58,588 bases of DNA from assembly GCA_902826215.1 (NCBI GenBank), contig CADEDY010000024.1:1-58588 (forward strand). The letters run 5' to 3'. The translations under genes and the position numbers were made by a program. Below the pieces are notes generated by a model. That model was not told the DNA's origin. It ran no database searches and saw only the letters and a list, made by a program, of their open reading frames with translations. Positions 25,697-33,830 of this stretch are shown in pieces (the first letter of the stretch is position 1; the number at the start of each line of letters is the position of its first letter). This stretch comes from an uncultured Bacteroidota bacterium. GTDB taxonomy: Bacteria > Bacteroidota > Bacteroidia > Flavobacteriales_F > PHOS-HE28.

Positions 25697-26311
25697 ATGT
25701 CCGAGCAAGTGAAGCGCCCTCCCATCTCCGTTTATGCCGAAAGCACGCCGAACCCGGCGACCATGCGCTTCGTGAGCAGCCGAATGCTGGTGAACGATGG
25801 TCGATTGTTGGAATTCCGCACGCCGGATGAACCGATCGGGGTTTCCCCTTTGGCGGAGAAGATCTTCAACCTGCCTTTCGTAACCGGGGTCTTTCTCTCG
25901 AGCAACTTCGTTACCGTCACCAAGAACAATGCGGTGACCTGGGATCTGGTGCAGCTGGAATTGCGGGAATATATCCAGGAATACCTGAACAACGATGGTC
26001 GCGTGGTGTACGAGGACTCCCCCGCGCAAGCCTTGGCCGACGCCAATGAACGCGCCAGCACCCACGCAGCAGCCACTTCACCGGACGACGAAAAGATCAT
26101 CCGCGTGCTGGAGGAGTACATCCGCCCGGCGGTGGAAGGGGACGGTGGCCATATCGCCTTCAAGAGCTTCGAGGATGGCCTGGTCACCGTGTCGTTGCGA
26201 GGATCATGCAGTGGTTGCCCCAGCAGCATGGTAACGCTGAAGCAGGGCATTGAGAACCTGCTGAAGCACGAGGTGCCCGGAGTGCGGGAGGTGGTCGCGG
26301 AGGAGTTGTAG
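25697..26311 (+). CDS. nfu: NifU-family iron-sulfur scaffold/carrier protein (Nfu)
   Basis: 204 residues from the ATG at 25697. Residues about 10-100 match the Nfu N-terminal domain (ESTPNPATMRFVSSRML, GVFLSSNFVTVTK). The C-terminal NifU domain spans about 130-204 with RPAVEGDGGHIAF and the cluster-binding Cys171-x-x-Cys174 in GSCSGCPSS. Cytoplasmic delivery of [4Fe-4S] clusters. Stands alone; no operon partner is evident. Confidence 0.93.
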   Translation: MSEQVKRPPISVYAESTPNPATMRFVSSRMLVNDGRLLEFRTPDEPIGVSPLAEKIFNLPFVTGVFLSSNFVTVTKNNAVTWDLVQLELREYIQEYLNNDGRVVYEDSPAQALADANERASTHAAATSPDDEKIIRVLEEYIRPAVEGDGGHIAFKSFEDGLVTVSLRGSCSGCPSSMVTLKQGIENLLKHEVPGVREVVAEEL

Positions 26312-26454
26312 GCTCCATCCGTTCAGTTCCTGGCCTGCGTGAATGGTCCGGTTGGCCGACTTCAAGACCCGGCTTTCCACTTCCCCAGAAGAAATTCTTT
26401 CGATCCGATCATGCGATCGGAGGTAATGCCGCATCCAATTGAAAACACACGACG

Positions 26455-27195
26455 ATGCGCTACACGACCTCCCTCCTCTTCATCGCGCTGTTGGGCACCT
26501 CCCTTCAAGCGCAGAATCTCGGCGAGATCCGCGGTCAGATCTTCGACCCGAAAGGCGAACCACTACCCATGGCCCACGTGTTCACGACCGTTGGTGGCGA
26601 AATGCTCGGCTGTGCAGCAGATATGGATGGGCGATTCGTCCTGAAGCCGCTACCTCCGGGCCTGTATGGTGTGAAGATCTCCTTCACCGGATTCCAACCC
26701 ATTGAACTGGCGGCTGTGGAGGTCACTCCTGATCGCGCCACCTATGTCAAGGATGTTCGCATGAAGTTCGGAGAGCTGAAGGAAGTGGAGATCATCGGCT
26801 ACGAACGCGAACTCATCACCGTTGATGATCCGAGCCGAATGAGCTTGCTCGCATCGGAATTCGAGAAGGATCCGACCCGTAGGGATCCTGTCCAGTTCAT
26901 CGGCAAGAATTTCGCCGGTGTGACCCCCAATGCGAACGGTGACGGTCTCTACTTCCGAGGTGCACGCACCGAGAATACCGTTAGCTTCATCGACGGCATC
27001 AAAGTGAGCGGTGGTGTGCCACGCATTCCGCCCTCCGCGATCAGCAGTGTTTCCGTTTACACCGGCGGCCTGCCAGCGCGTTACGGCGATGTCACTGGAG
27101 GTGTGATCGTGATCGAGACCAAGACCTACGCCGAAATGTTCCAAGCGGCACGCAAACGCGAAGCACTTGCTGAACAAGCTAGCTACGACGAGTGA
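26455..27195 (+). CDS. Stand-alone TonB receptor plug protein without a barrel
   Basis: 246 residues; signal peptide MRYTTSLLFIALLGTSLQAQ. A carboxypeptidase-regulatory-like domain covers about 24-105 (GEIRGQIFDPKGEPLPMAHV). A complete plug domain follows at about 140-232 (GDGLYFRGARTENTVSFIDG, YTGGLPARYGDVTGGVIVIE). The protein then stops after a short charged helix, with no beta-barrel and no frameshifted barrel downstream. It overlaps an ECF sigma factor gene by 4 bp if the GTG start at 27192 is used. Role unknown; a periplasmic signalling or accessory function is possible. Confidence 0.85.
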   Translation: MRYTTSLLFIALLGTSLQAQNLGEIRGQIFDPKGEPLPMAHVFTTVGGEMLGCAADMDGRFVLKPLPPGLYGVKISFTGFQPIELAAVEVTPDRATYVKDVRMKFGELKEVEIIGYERELITVDDPSRMSLLASEFEKDPTRRDPVQFIGKNFAGVTPNANGDGLYFRGARTENTVSFIDGIKVSGGVPRIPPSAISSVSVYTGGLPARYGDVTGGVIVIETKTYAEMFQAARKREALAEQASYDE

Positions 27196-27197
27196 AC

Positions 27198-27773
27198 ATG
27201 TTCCTGCGCCGCCGGACCATAGCAACGCTGAATGACGAGGACCTGGCGCGTCTCCTGCGGGAGGGGCACCAGTCCGCGTTGGGCGACCTGTGGGACCGGT
27301 ATGCGCAACTGCTTTACGGCGTGGGCATGAAATACCTGAAGGACCCCGAACACAGTAAGGATGAAGTGGTTGAACTGTTCGCTGGTTTGCGCGATCTGTT
27401 GATCAAACACGAGGTCGGTTCCTTCCGTCCCTGGGTGCATACCGTGATGCGGAACCGCTGCTTGCAAGCCCTGCGCAAGAGTCGTCCCACTGCTGCCCTT
27501 CCGGAACAAATGCTTCACAACACGGAAGCGAACGACCACAACGACGCTGTGCTGCACGAAGCCACTTTGCAGGCCTTGGAACAGGCCATTGATGAACTCG
27601 CACCGGACCAACGCATGTGCATTCGATCCTTCCACTTGGAACGCAAGAGCTATCAGGACGTCGCTGCACACACGGGCTTCTCCGTGGAGCAGGTACGCAG
27701 CCACTTGCAGAACGGTCGTCGCAACCTCCGCCTCATTCTACAACGCACCGGAGCTACCGGCCAAGCATCATGA
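27198..27773 (+). CDS. ECF-type RNA polymerase sigma factor
   Basis: 191 residues from the ATG at 27198; a GTG at 27192 overlapping the previous stop is the alternative. Region 2 covers about 10-85 (SALGDLWDRYAQLLYGVGMK, RPWVHTVMRNRCLQALRK). Region 4 covers about 130-185 (ELAPDQRMCIRSFHLERKSY and a helix-turn-helix ending HLQNGRRNLRL). Predicted to direct transcription of a specific regulon. The following gene overlaps its stop and looks like its anti-sigma factor. Confidence 0.9.
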   Translation: MFLRRRTIATLNDEDLARLLREGHQSALGDLWDRYAQLLYGVGMKYLKDPEHSKDEVVELFAGLRDLLIKHEVGSFRPWVHTVMRNRCLQALRKSRPTAALPEQMLHNTEANDHNDAVLHEATLQALEQAIDELAPDQRMCIRSFHLERKSYQDVAAHTGFSVEQVRSHLQNGRRNLRLILQRTGATGQAS

Positions 27774-28876
27774 AAGCCCCAGCGAACGATCGTTTCCCAC
27801 CGCGCGGCGAATTGCCGCCTGAACAACTGAAGGCCTACGCCGAAGGGCGTTTGGATGCCGAGGCCCAGCATGAAGTGGAACTCCATCTGGAGCAGGATTC
27901 GCTGGCTCGTGAGGCGGCCGAAGGAATGGCAGTAGCAGGCGCATTGACCGGACTGCCCGCTTTGGAAGCGGCACGGCCGAAGGTGCCCGCATTCAGTATA
28001 TGGCCTTGGCTGGCTGGCGGTGCGGTGGTACTCTTCGTCGGTGGTGGCATGTGGATGTCCAGTGGCACACCGAACAATGCCGCCCTCAGCGAGGTCGAGC
28101 GTTCATCGGCAGTAGCGCCTTTGGACGGGAGCTCCTCTGACAGCGCATACGTAGAGCTTGCGATAGCGGAGATCGAAGCAGCGGTGGAGATCCCGGAAAC
28201 ACTGCATATCGGTCACGCAAACACCGATCGTCATGCGATCACCATGCGCACTGAAGTAAGACCCACGGAGCGGGAAGTGATCCAGGTGGAACGGTTGGCC
28301 AGCCGTCCCCCGGATGTGGACACCTTCATCGAGCCCAGCACAGTGAAGCCCGTTCGCGTCAAACGGAACAACATTCAGCTGATGTACCTCTACGACCTGA
28401 AGCTGGTGGACCCGAAGGGCCTCTATGCGGTGGATCCGATGCTGCTCACCGACGAGCGCCATGTCACCCCGAACTTCAGTGACCGCAATGCACAACGCAC
28501 GAACGAGGAGCCACAGCGCCGCATGCATTACACCCCGTTCATGGAGCGTGCCATGGGCAAGTTCGATCGTAACGATCATAAGGGTTGCTTGGAGGACCTT
28601 CGCTTTCTGCTGACCCAGTACCCGGACGACGTGAATGCCTTGTTCTACGCAGGCCTGTGCAGCTACAATCTTGGCATGAACGAACGTGCGCGTGACTTCC
28701 TGCATCGTGCGGCCATCCATTCGATCGCCGTGTTCGACGAAGAGGCGGTCTGGTACCACGCACTCACCCTGGCTCGATCGGGAGAGAATGCCGCCGCCAA
28801 CGAAGCCTTCCAACGCATTGCCACCAATGGTGGGTTCTACGCGGATCGTGCAAAGTCGAAGTTGGAACGTAAGTAG
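27770..28876 (+). CDS. Membrane anti-sigma-like protein with periplasmic TPR region
   Basis: 368 residues from the ATG at 27770, overlapping the sigma stop by 4 bp (ATGA). The cytoplasmic part (residues 1-70) has LPPEQLKAYAEGRLDAEAQH, the helical start typical of Bacteroidota anti-sigma proteins, but no HxxxCxxC zinc motif. One membrane span lies at about 77-97 (IWPWLAGGAVVLFVGGGMW). After a variable linker, residues about 250-368 form TPR-like helices (FMERAMGKFDRNDHKGCLED, LFYAGLCSYNLGMNERARDF). Coupling with the sigma gene supports an anti-sigma role; the TPR part may sense an envelope partner such as the plug protein (inference). Confidence 0.8.
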   Translation: MKAPANDRFPPRGELPPEQLKAYAEGRLDAEAQHEVELHLEQDSLAREAAEGMAVAGALTGLPALEAARPKVPAFSIWPWLAGGAVVLFVGGGMWMSSGTPNNAALSEVERSSAVAPLDGSSSDSAYVELAIAEIEAAVEIPETLHIGHANTDRHAITMRTEVRPTEREVIQVERLASRPPDVDTFIEPSTVKPVRVKRNNIQLMYLYDLKLVDPKGLYAVDPMLLTDERHVTPNFSDRNAQRTNEEPQRRMHYTPFMERAMGKFDRNDHKGCLEDLRFLLTQYPDDVNALFYAGLCSYNLGMNERARDFLHRAAIHSIAVFDEEAVWYHALTLARSGENAAANEAFQRIATNGGFYADRAKSKLERK

Positions 28877-28957
28877 GTCCTACATGTGTGCGGGAGACAC
28901 ATACCATGTCGATCATCATTGAACCTGATCCGCAAGGCGGTGTACCTTGCATGGACC

Positions 28958-30577
28958 ATGCAGCTTCGCCCCTTCCTGTTCATTGCTCTACCATTGATGG
29001 TGAGCAGCACACAAGCCCAAAGTTGGAATTGGGCAACATCCCTCCTCGGCACTGGACAGATGCGCGTGGAAGCCGTTGCAGCTTTGGCTGACGGCGGCGC
29101 TTTCGTTTGCGGCGAATTCAACGACAGTCTCCGCACGCCTTTGGATACGCTCGTGACACATGGTGGTTGGGATGGATTCCTGCTCCGATTGGACAACAAC
29201 GGGGACGTCGTTTGGAGCACCGCCATCGGAAGTGCGTTCGACGATGAGCTGAACGACATCGTGGTGGACGAAGAAGGCAACGGATACGCAGCGGCCACCT
29301 TTCGCGACACAGCAGATTGGAAAGGAGCAGCCATCACCGGCGTTGGAGCCGAAGCAACCTTGGTGAAATTCGATCCGGATGGTGACCTGCTCTGGTATCG
29401 ACGCGCGGTAGGGTACTCCTTCGCGTACACGGTCTCCGTGAACAGTGGCGGCACTGCGTTCCTTGGCGGCGTGATCAACACGAGTGCTGTGTTCAGTGGA
29501 ACTACGTTGACCAACTCGGGAAGTCTATTCAATGCGTTCGTGATACAGTACGATTCGAACACCGGCGCGCTGTTGGATGCCGACCGGGTGACCGGGAGCA
29601 GTGGTGAATCGGGAGCCTACGGAATGGACGTGGATAGCGACGGCAATGTCTACATTACTGGATACAACCGGCCACAACAGAACCCCTACGTGGGCACCTT
29701 CATGGCGAAGGTCGCATTCGGTAGTGGCACGAACTGGTCCGTAGTGGTCGCCTCGGCCTTCGGTGATCTATACGGCCGCGACGTGTCCGTGGCGAACGAT
29801 GGACATGTGTATTTCACGGGCAACATCTACAACGATGTCCTGTGGATGGGTTCACCATTGGGTCAGTATGGGCGGTATAAGAATGCGTACTTGGCACGCT
29901 TCGCAACAGATGGCACCTTGGATCGGGTGCAGCAAGTAGGCGGCATCGGTCGCGATGAAGGCCTGGGCGTTGTGGCAGATGGTCTCGGGCATGCGTACTG
30001 GACCGGCGTGTTCACGGGGATAGTGGATTTCGATACCGTGCAAGTGAGCAGTGCCATCGGGATCACGGCCTCGCAGGATGTTTTCGTTGCGTACACCTCA
30101 CCGGCAGGTGGTGCGGCTTTCGTTTCAACCGCTGGCGGAAGCAATGGTGAAGAGAGTGCCACGGCCATTGACAAGCACCTCAACGGACCTGTGATCGTTG
30201 GCGGCAGCTACATCTCCTTCCAAACGTACTTCGACGACATCATCCTACCGGTTCCGCAGGGTCAACGCTGTTTCGTGGCGTCACTGGCCGGGCCTGACGA
30301 TGAACTGACGACCCCTGTTGCGGAACACGAGGCCACACCTGTTCTTCAGGTCTACCCCGTTCCTGCGAACAACTCGCTCTTCGTCGCAATGCAAGGTGCT
30401 CGCGGTCCATTGGTCGTTTCGGTATTCGACCAAGCCGGTCGGGAGGTGCTTGCGACACAGCTCGGCGCACCTTTCGGCACCGTGGATGTTTCGAACCTGT
30501 GCGAAGGCGTGTACATTGTGCGCTGTGCGAATGAGGAAGGAGTGCTGCGGACGACACGCTTGGTCGTAGCTCACTGA
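28958..30577 (+). CDS. T9SS type A exported beta-propeller-like protein
   Basis: 539 residues from the ATG at 28958, where the signal peptide MQLRPFLFIALPLMVSSTQA begins. The body has SBBP-type repeats of DGxFVxGxF / DGNVYITGY form (DSDGNVYITGYNRPQQN, DGHVYFTGNIYNDV), probably a beta-propeller. The C-terminal about 80 residues are a type A sorting domain (LQVYPVPANNSLFVAMQG, LCEGVYIVRCANEEG). Secreted or surface-anchored cargo of unknown function. Separate from the sigma operon by 81 bp. TACCTTGC just upstream of the start (28943-28950) resembles a -7 box lacking one T. Confidence 0.85.
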   Translation: MQLRPFLFIALPLMVSSTQAQSWNWATSLLGTGQMRVEAVAALADGGAFVCGEFNDSLRTPLDTLVTHGGWDGFLLRLDNNGDVVWSTAIGSAFDDELNDIVVDEEGNGYAAATFRDTADWKGAAITGVGAEATLVKFDPDGDLLWYRRAVGYSFAYTVSVNSGGTAFLGGVINTSAVFSGTTLTNSGSLFNAFVIQYDSNTGALLDADRVTGSSGESGAYGMDVDSDGNVYITGYNRPQQNPYVGTFMAKVAFGSGTNWSVVVASAFGDLYGRDVSVANDGHVYFTGNIYNDVLWMGSPLGQYGRYKNAYLARFATDGTLDRVQQVGGIGRDEGLGVVADGLGHAYWTGVFTGIVDFDTVQVSSAIGITASQDVFVAYTSPAGGAAFVSTAGGSNGEESATAIDKHLNGPVIVGGSYISFQTYFDDIILPVPQGQRCFVASLAGPDDELTTPVAEHEATPVLQVYPVPANNSLFVAMQGARGPLVVSVFDQAGREVLATQLGAPFGTVDVSNLCEGVYIVRCANEEGVLRTTRLVVAH

Positions 30578-30595
30578 GCCTTATACAACGACCAA

Positions 30596-30621
30596 CGGGC
30601 CAGAGCTCACGCCCTGACCCG
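30596..30621. terminator. Possible bidirectional terminator between convergent genes
   Basis: An imperfect hairpin (arms CGGGCCAGAGC and GCCCTGACCCG, two mismatches) lies between the stops of two convergent genes. No T-run is present on the plus strand, so the call is weak. Confidence 0.3.
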
Positions 30622-30646
30622 CCAGTCTCCCTTGGTCCCTACCTAC

Positions 30647-32851
30647 CTACTTCGAAAGCACCTTGAATTCCGTTCGACGATTACGTTGGTGTTCATCCTC
30701 GGAACACTTCTCGCATGCACACTTCTCGCTTGGCAGGCTTTCGCCATACCCCTTGCTTGTGATGTTCGCTTTCGGAATGCCTTTGCTGATGATGTACTCC
30801 ACGGCACTCTTCGCGCGCTTCTCCGAAAGGCTCATGTTGTAAGCGTCCTTACCGCGGCAATCGGTGTGGGAGCTCAACTCGATCTTCACCGTCGGGTTGT
30901 CCTGCAAGGTGGCCACGAGCTTGTCCAACTCCACTGCCGCATCCGGACGGATATTCGATTTGTTATAGTCGTAGAAGATATTCTCCAAGCGCACCACCTG
31001 ATCCACCACGAGCGGGAACAGTTTGAAATCGGTGCGGATGACCTGGCTCGGTTTGCCCTTGGTGCTGATGCGTGCACTCTGCTTGAAGAATCCTTCCTTC
31101 TCCACCTTGATCCGATAGTCCATCTCCGGCTTCAAAGGGAATGCATACTTACCGCTCGCGTCGGTCGTGATCGTCTGCAGCACGTTGTCCTGCGCATCAA
31201 CAAGTATGACCGTTGACCCAGGCAATGGAGCACCTGTTTCGCCGTGGAAGACGAAGCCTTCAGCAGCATAGTCGTACTTCAACATCTCCACCACGATCTG
31301 TTCGAGTGGATCATTGTTGGTGTTGATCGTGAGTTCCTTCTGGAAGTATCCGTTCTTGTTGGCAATGAGCACGTACCTATCCTTGTAAGGCACATCGATG
31401 GTGAACTTGCCACCGGGCTCACTTTCCACATTGAACTTCTCGATGTAGCGCCCTGCATCATCCTTCATCACCAGTACTGCCCCGTCGATCGGCGCACGGG
31501 TCTCCTCGTCGACCACGATACCGGCAAGGAACACCATGGGCGGACGCACCGTGCATCCATACACATCGTCGCTTCCCTTGCCGCCGGGTCGATCGCTCAC
31601 GAAGAATCCGGTGGTGTCGTTGAAGAACATGAGGCCGTGGTCGTTGTACCGCGTGCTCATGGGATAGCCCAAGTTGAAGACCTTGCCCGGCCCCGCGGCA
31701 CTGAGCCGTGAATAGAAGAGGTCCAAGCCACCCAAGCCCGGGTGACCGTTGCTCGCGAAGTACAGGGTGCTATCGCGATGCAGATACGGGAACATTTCGT
31801 TACCGGAAGTATTCACCTGCGGTCCCATGTTCACGGGCGCTCCCCACTGACTGCCGAGCTTGTCGCAATACCAGATGTCCGTGCCCCCTTGACCTCCTGC
31901 ACGATCGCTCACGAAGAAGAGCTTCGTCCCGTCAGCGGAAATGGAAGGGTGCCCGCAATTGTTGTCCGGATCGTTGTGATCGAATGGAACCAAGTTGCCC
32001 CATTCAGGCTGGCCGAATTCACCGGTGATCACATCGGTGTAGAAGATCCCGAGCTTGAGTTCGCCCTTCTTGTCCTTGTCCAATGTGCCGTAGTAGTAGT
32101 TGTTGCGCGTGAAGTACAACCGATTCGTGGTCGAGTCGAACGAACCAACTCCGTCGTGGTAACGACTGTTCACATCCTTGCGCATGACAAGCGGCTCTTC
32201 TGCCGTCTCCCCTTTCCAAAGTGCGCTGTACAAGTTGAGGTAGGGTTGATCATCCCAGGCATACAATCGCTTCCCTCCAACTCCTTCACCACGCGCGCTC
32301 GAGAAAAGCACGAGTTCCTCCATGATTGCAGGCCCGAGATCAGCCTCCGGGCTGTTGATGGGCAACGTACGGATGATGGCACTGGTACTATCGCGCATCA
32401 GACGTTCGAAGATCGCAGGATTGCTCAGGTAGGCTTGTGCTCGCGCATCCTCCGGACGGAGAGCAGCGTATGTGCCATACCATTCCAATGCTTCTGGATA
32501 CTTCCCGTTCGCTCGGAGCTGTTCGGCATAGGCGAATACATCGTCCGGGGTCTGGGCTCCCGTTGACATCAGTTTCAAGTAGGTAGCCTCGGCCTTGGCT
32601 GGTTGCCCCATCTTGCGATAAGCAAGCGCAAGGCGGCGCATATCAGCTGCATCAGCCTTTCCGGAAGACACGAGATCCTCGTAGATGATCGCCATCTTCG
32701 GATAGTCGAATACTTCGGCATACTGATTCGCCATGCGCTCCTTGAGCTTCTGGGCAGGGAGAAGCGACGGAAGCAGGAACAGCGCCGAAAGGAACAGGCG
32801 GTGGACCATCGCCGAGCGAAGGCACCTGTGCAATGGGTTGGTGGTGGTCAT
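30647..32851 (-). CDS. PorE-like OmpA-family protein (TPR, PD40 propeller, CRD, OmpA)
   Basis: 734 residues; start ATG at 32851 or an internal ATG 14 codons on, just before the signal MVHRLFLSALFLLPSLLPAQ. Domains in order: TPR helices at about 40-160, WD40/PD40-type propeller at about 165-430 (HPSISADGTKLFFVSDRAGG), two carboxypeptidase-regulatory-like domains at about 433-610, and OmpA C-terminal peptidoglycan-binding domain at about 620-734 (NIFYDYNKSNIRPDAAVELD, SLSEKRAKSAVEYI). This is the same order as PorE of the type IX secretion system. It lies 2 bp after PorP/SprF and downstream of a type B cargo gene, as in known SprB/SprF-type clusters, so it is probably a dedicated export or anchoring partner of the giant adhesin. 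Core PorE versus cargo-specific paralogue cannot be decided here. Confidence 0.88.
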   Translation of the reverse strand: MTTTNPLHRCLRSAMVHRLFLSALFLLPSLLPAQKLKERMANQYAEVFDYPKMAIIYEDLVSSGKADAADMRRLALAYRKMGQPAKAEATYLKLMSTGAQTPDDVFAYAEQLRANGKYPEALEWYGTYAALRPEDARAQAYLSNPAIFERLMRDSTSAIIRTLPINSPEADLGPAIMEELVLFSSARGEGVGGKRLYAWDDQPYLNLYSALWKGETAEEPLVMRKDVNSRYHDGVGSFDSTTNRLYFTRNNYYYGTLDKDKKGELKLGIFYTDVITGEFGQPEWGNLVPFDHNDPDNNCGHPSISADGTKLFFVSDRAGGQGGTDIWYCDKLGSQWGAPVNMGPQVNTSGNEMFPYLHRDSTLYFASNGHPGLGGLDLFYSRLSAAGPGKVFNLGYPMSTRYNDHGLMFFNDTTGFFVSDRPGGKGSDDVYGCTVRPPMVFLAGIVVDEETRAPIDGAVLVMKDDAGRYIEKFNVESEPGGKFTIDVPYKDRYVLIANKNGYFQKELTINTNNDPLEQIVVEMLKYDYAAEGFVFHGETGAPLPGSTVILVDAQDNVLQTITTDASGKYAFPLKPEMDYRIKVEKEGFFKQSARISTKGKPSQVIRTDFKLFPLVVDQVVRLENIFYDYNKSNIRPDAAVELDKLVATLQDNPTVKIELSSHTDCRGKDAYNMSLSEKRAKSAVEYIISKGIPKANITSKGYGESLPSEKCACEKCSEDEHQRNRRTEFKVLSK

Positions 32852-32853
32852 GG

Positions 32854-33786
32854 TCAGAAGTAGCGCGGTGAACGAACGCCTTTCAACTTGTTGCCGAACG
32901 CGAAGCCGAGCATGATCTCGTGCGAACCACCGCTATAGTTCCGCAACGTACTCAACGGATAGTCGTATGCGTATCCCACAGTAAGATCGCCTGTGATGTG
33001 ATACTGGGCGAGTGCACCTACCGCATCGGTGTGCCGGTACATGGCGCCCAACCAGAACTTATCGAAGAAGAGGAAGTTGGCCGTAAGGTCGAAACTGATC
33101 GGCGCGCCTTGCACGGCCTTCACCAGGAACGTAGGCTTGAACTTATGGTAGGTACCCAGATCGAATACATAGCCACCGGTAAGGAAGTAGTGTGGCCGTT
33201 GACCGGGCAAGGAGACGAAAGCGAGCGAATCGGTCTGAAAGAACTCCGTGCGTAACAACTTCGGTGTACTCAGGCCGATGAAGTAGCGATCACTGTAGTA
33301 CATCACCCCGAAGCCGAACTGCGGATCGAGCTTCGTGCTCACGTTCTGCTGGAAGACCTGGTCGCCCGCAACCAGTGGATTCAGATCAGCGAACTGGCCT
33401 TGAAAGAGGTTGAGACCGCCTTTGAGACCGAAGGCCAACTTGGCATCACCCATGAAAATGCGGTAGGCCACATCCGCCATGAAGGTGTACTGCGTGATCG
33501 GCCCGTGGCTATCGCGCATCACCGTTCCCCCTAACGCAATGCTCTCGCGCCCGAGCGGAGTGTGCACGGTAAGGGTTTGCGTGGTGGGTGCACCGTCGAA
33601 GCCCACCCATTGATGGCGGCTCAGCGCTTTGAGGCTCACACGCTCTTCGCTACCGGCGTAGGCCGGATTGAGCGCGAGGAGGTTGAACATGTACTGGGTG
33701 AACTGCGGATCCTGCTGGGCCAGCAAGCTGGTGCATAGAAAGAGCGCGAGCGCTGTTCCCTGTATCCGTTTGGCGATGGTCTTCAT
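32854..33786 (-). CDS. PorP/SprF-family T9SS outer-membrane protein
   Basis: 310 residues; signal peptide ends at LLAQ (about residue 23). The family opening QQDPQFTQYMFNLLALNPAY and AGSEERVSLKALSRHQWVGF is clear, followed by barrel strands to the C-terminal Phe. In Flavobacterium johnsoniae SprF is needed for secretion and surface attachment of the type B cargo SprB encoded upstream. Here the same order is seen: giant type B adhesin, this gene 44 bp later, then the OmpA protein. It is inferred to be the partner of the giant adhesin. Confidence 0.93.
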   Translation of the reverse strand: MKTIAKRIQGTALALFLCTSLLAQQDPQFTQYMFNLLALNPAYAGSEERVSLKALSRHQWVGFDGAPTTQTLTVHTPLGRESIALGGTVMRDSHGPITQYTFMADVAYRIFMGDAKLAFGLKGGLNLFQGQFADLNPLVAGDQVFQQNVSTKLDPQFGFGVMYYSDRYFIGLSTPKLLRTEFFQTDSLAFVSLPGQRPHYFLTGGYVFDLGTYHKFKPTFLVKAVQGAPISFDLTANFLFFDKFWLGAMYRHTDAVGALAQYHITGDLTVGYAYDYPLSTLRNYSGGSHEIMLGFAFGNKLKGVRSPRYF

Positions 33787-33830
33787 CGGTTGCTTGTGTT
33801 GGGGACGATGCGTATCGGCCCGTACGAATT

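Noticed and set aside
26402..26417. Palindrome CCGATCATGCGATCGG before the plug-protein gene as an operator or terminator
   Set aside because: A single short dyad with no T-run and no second copy elsewhere; chance in GC-rich DNA is likely.
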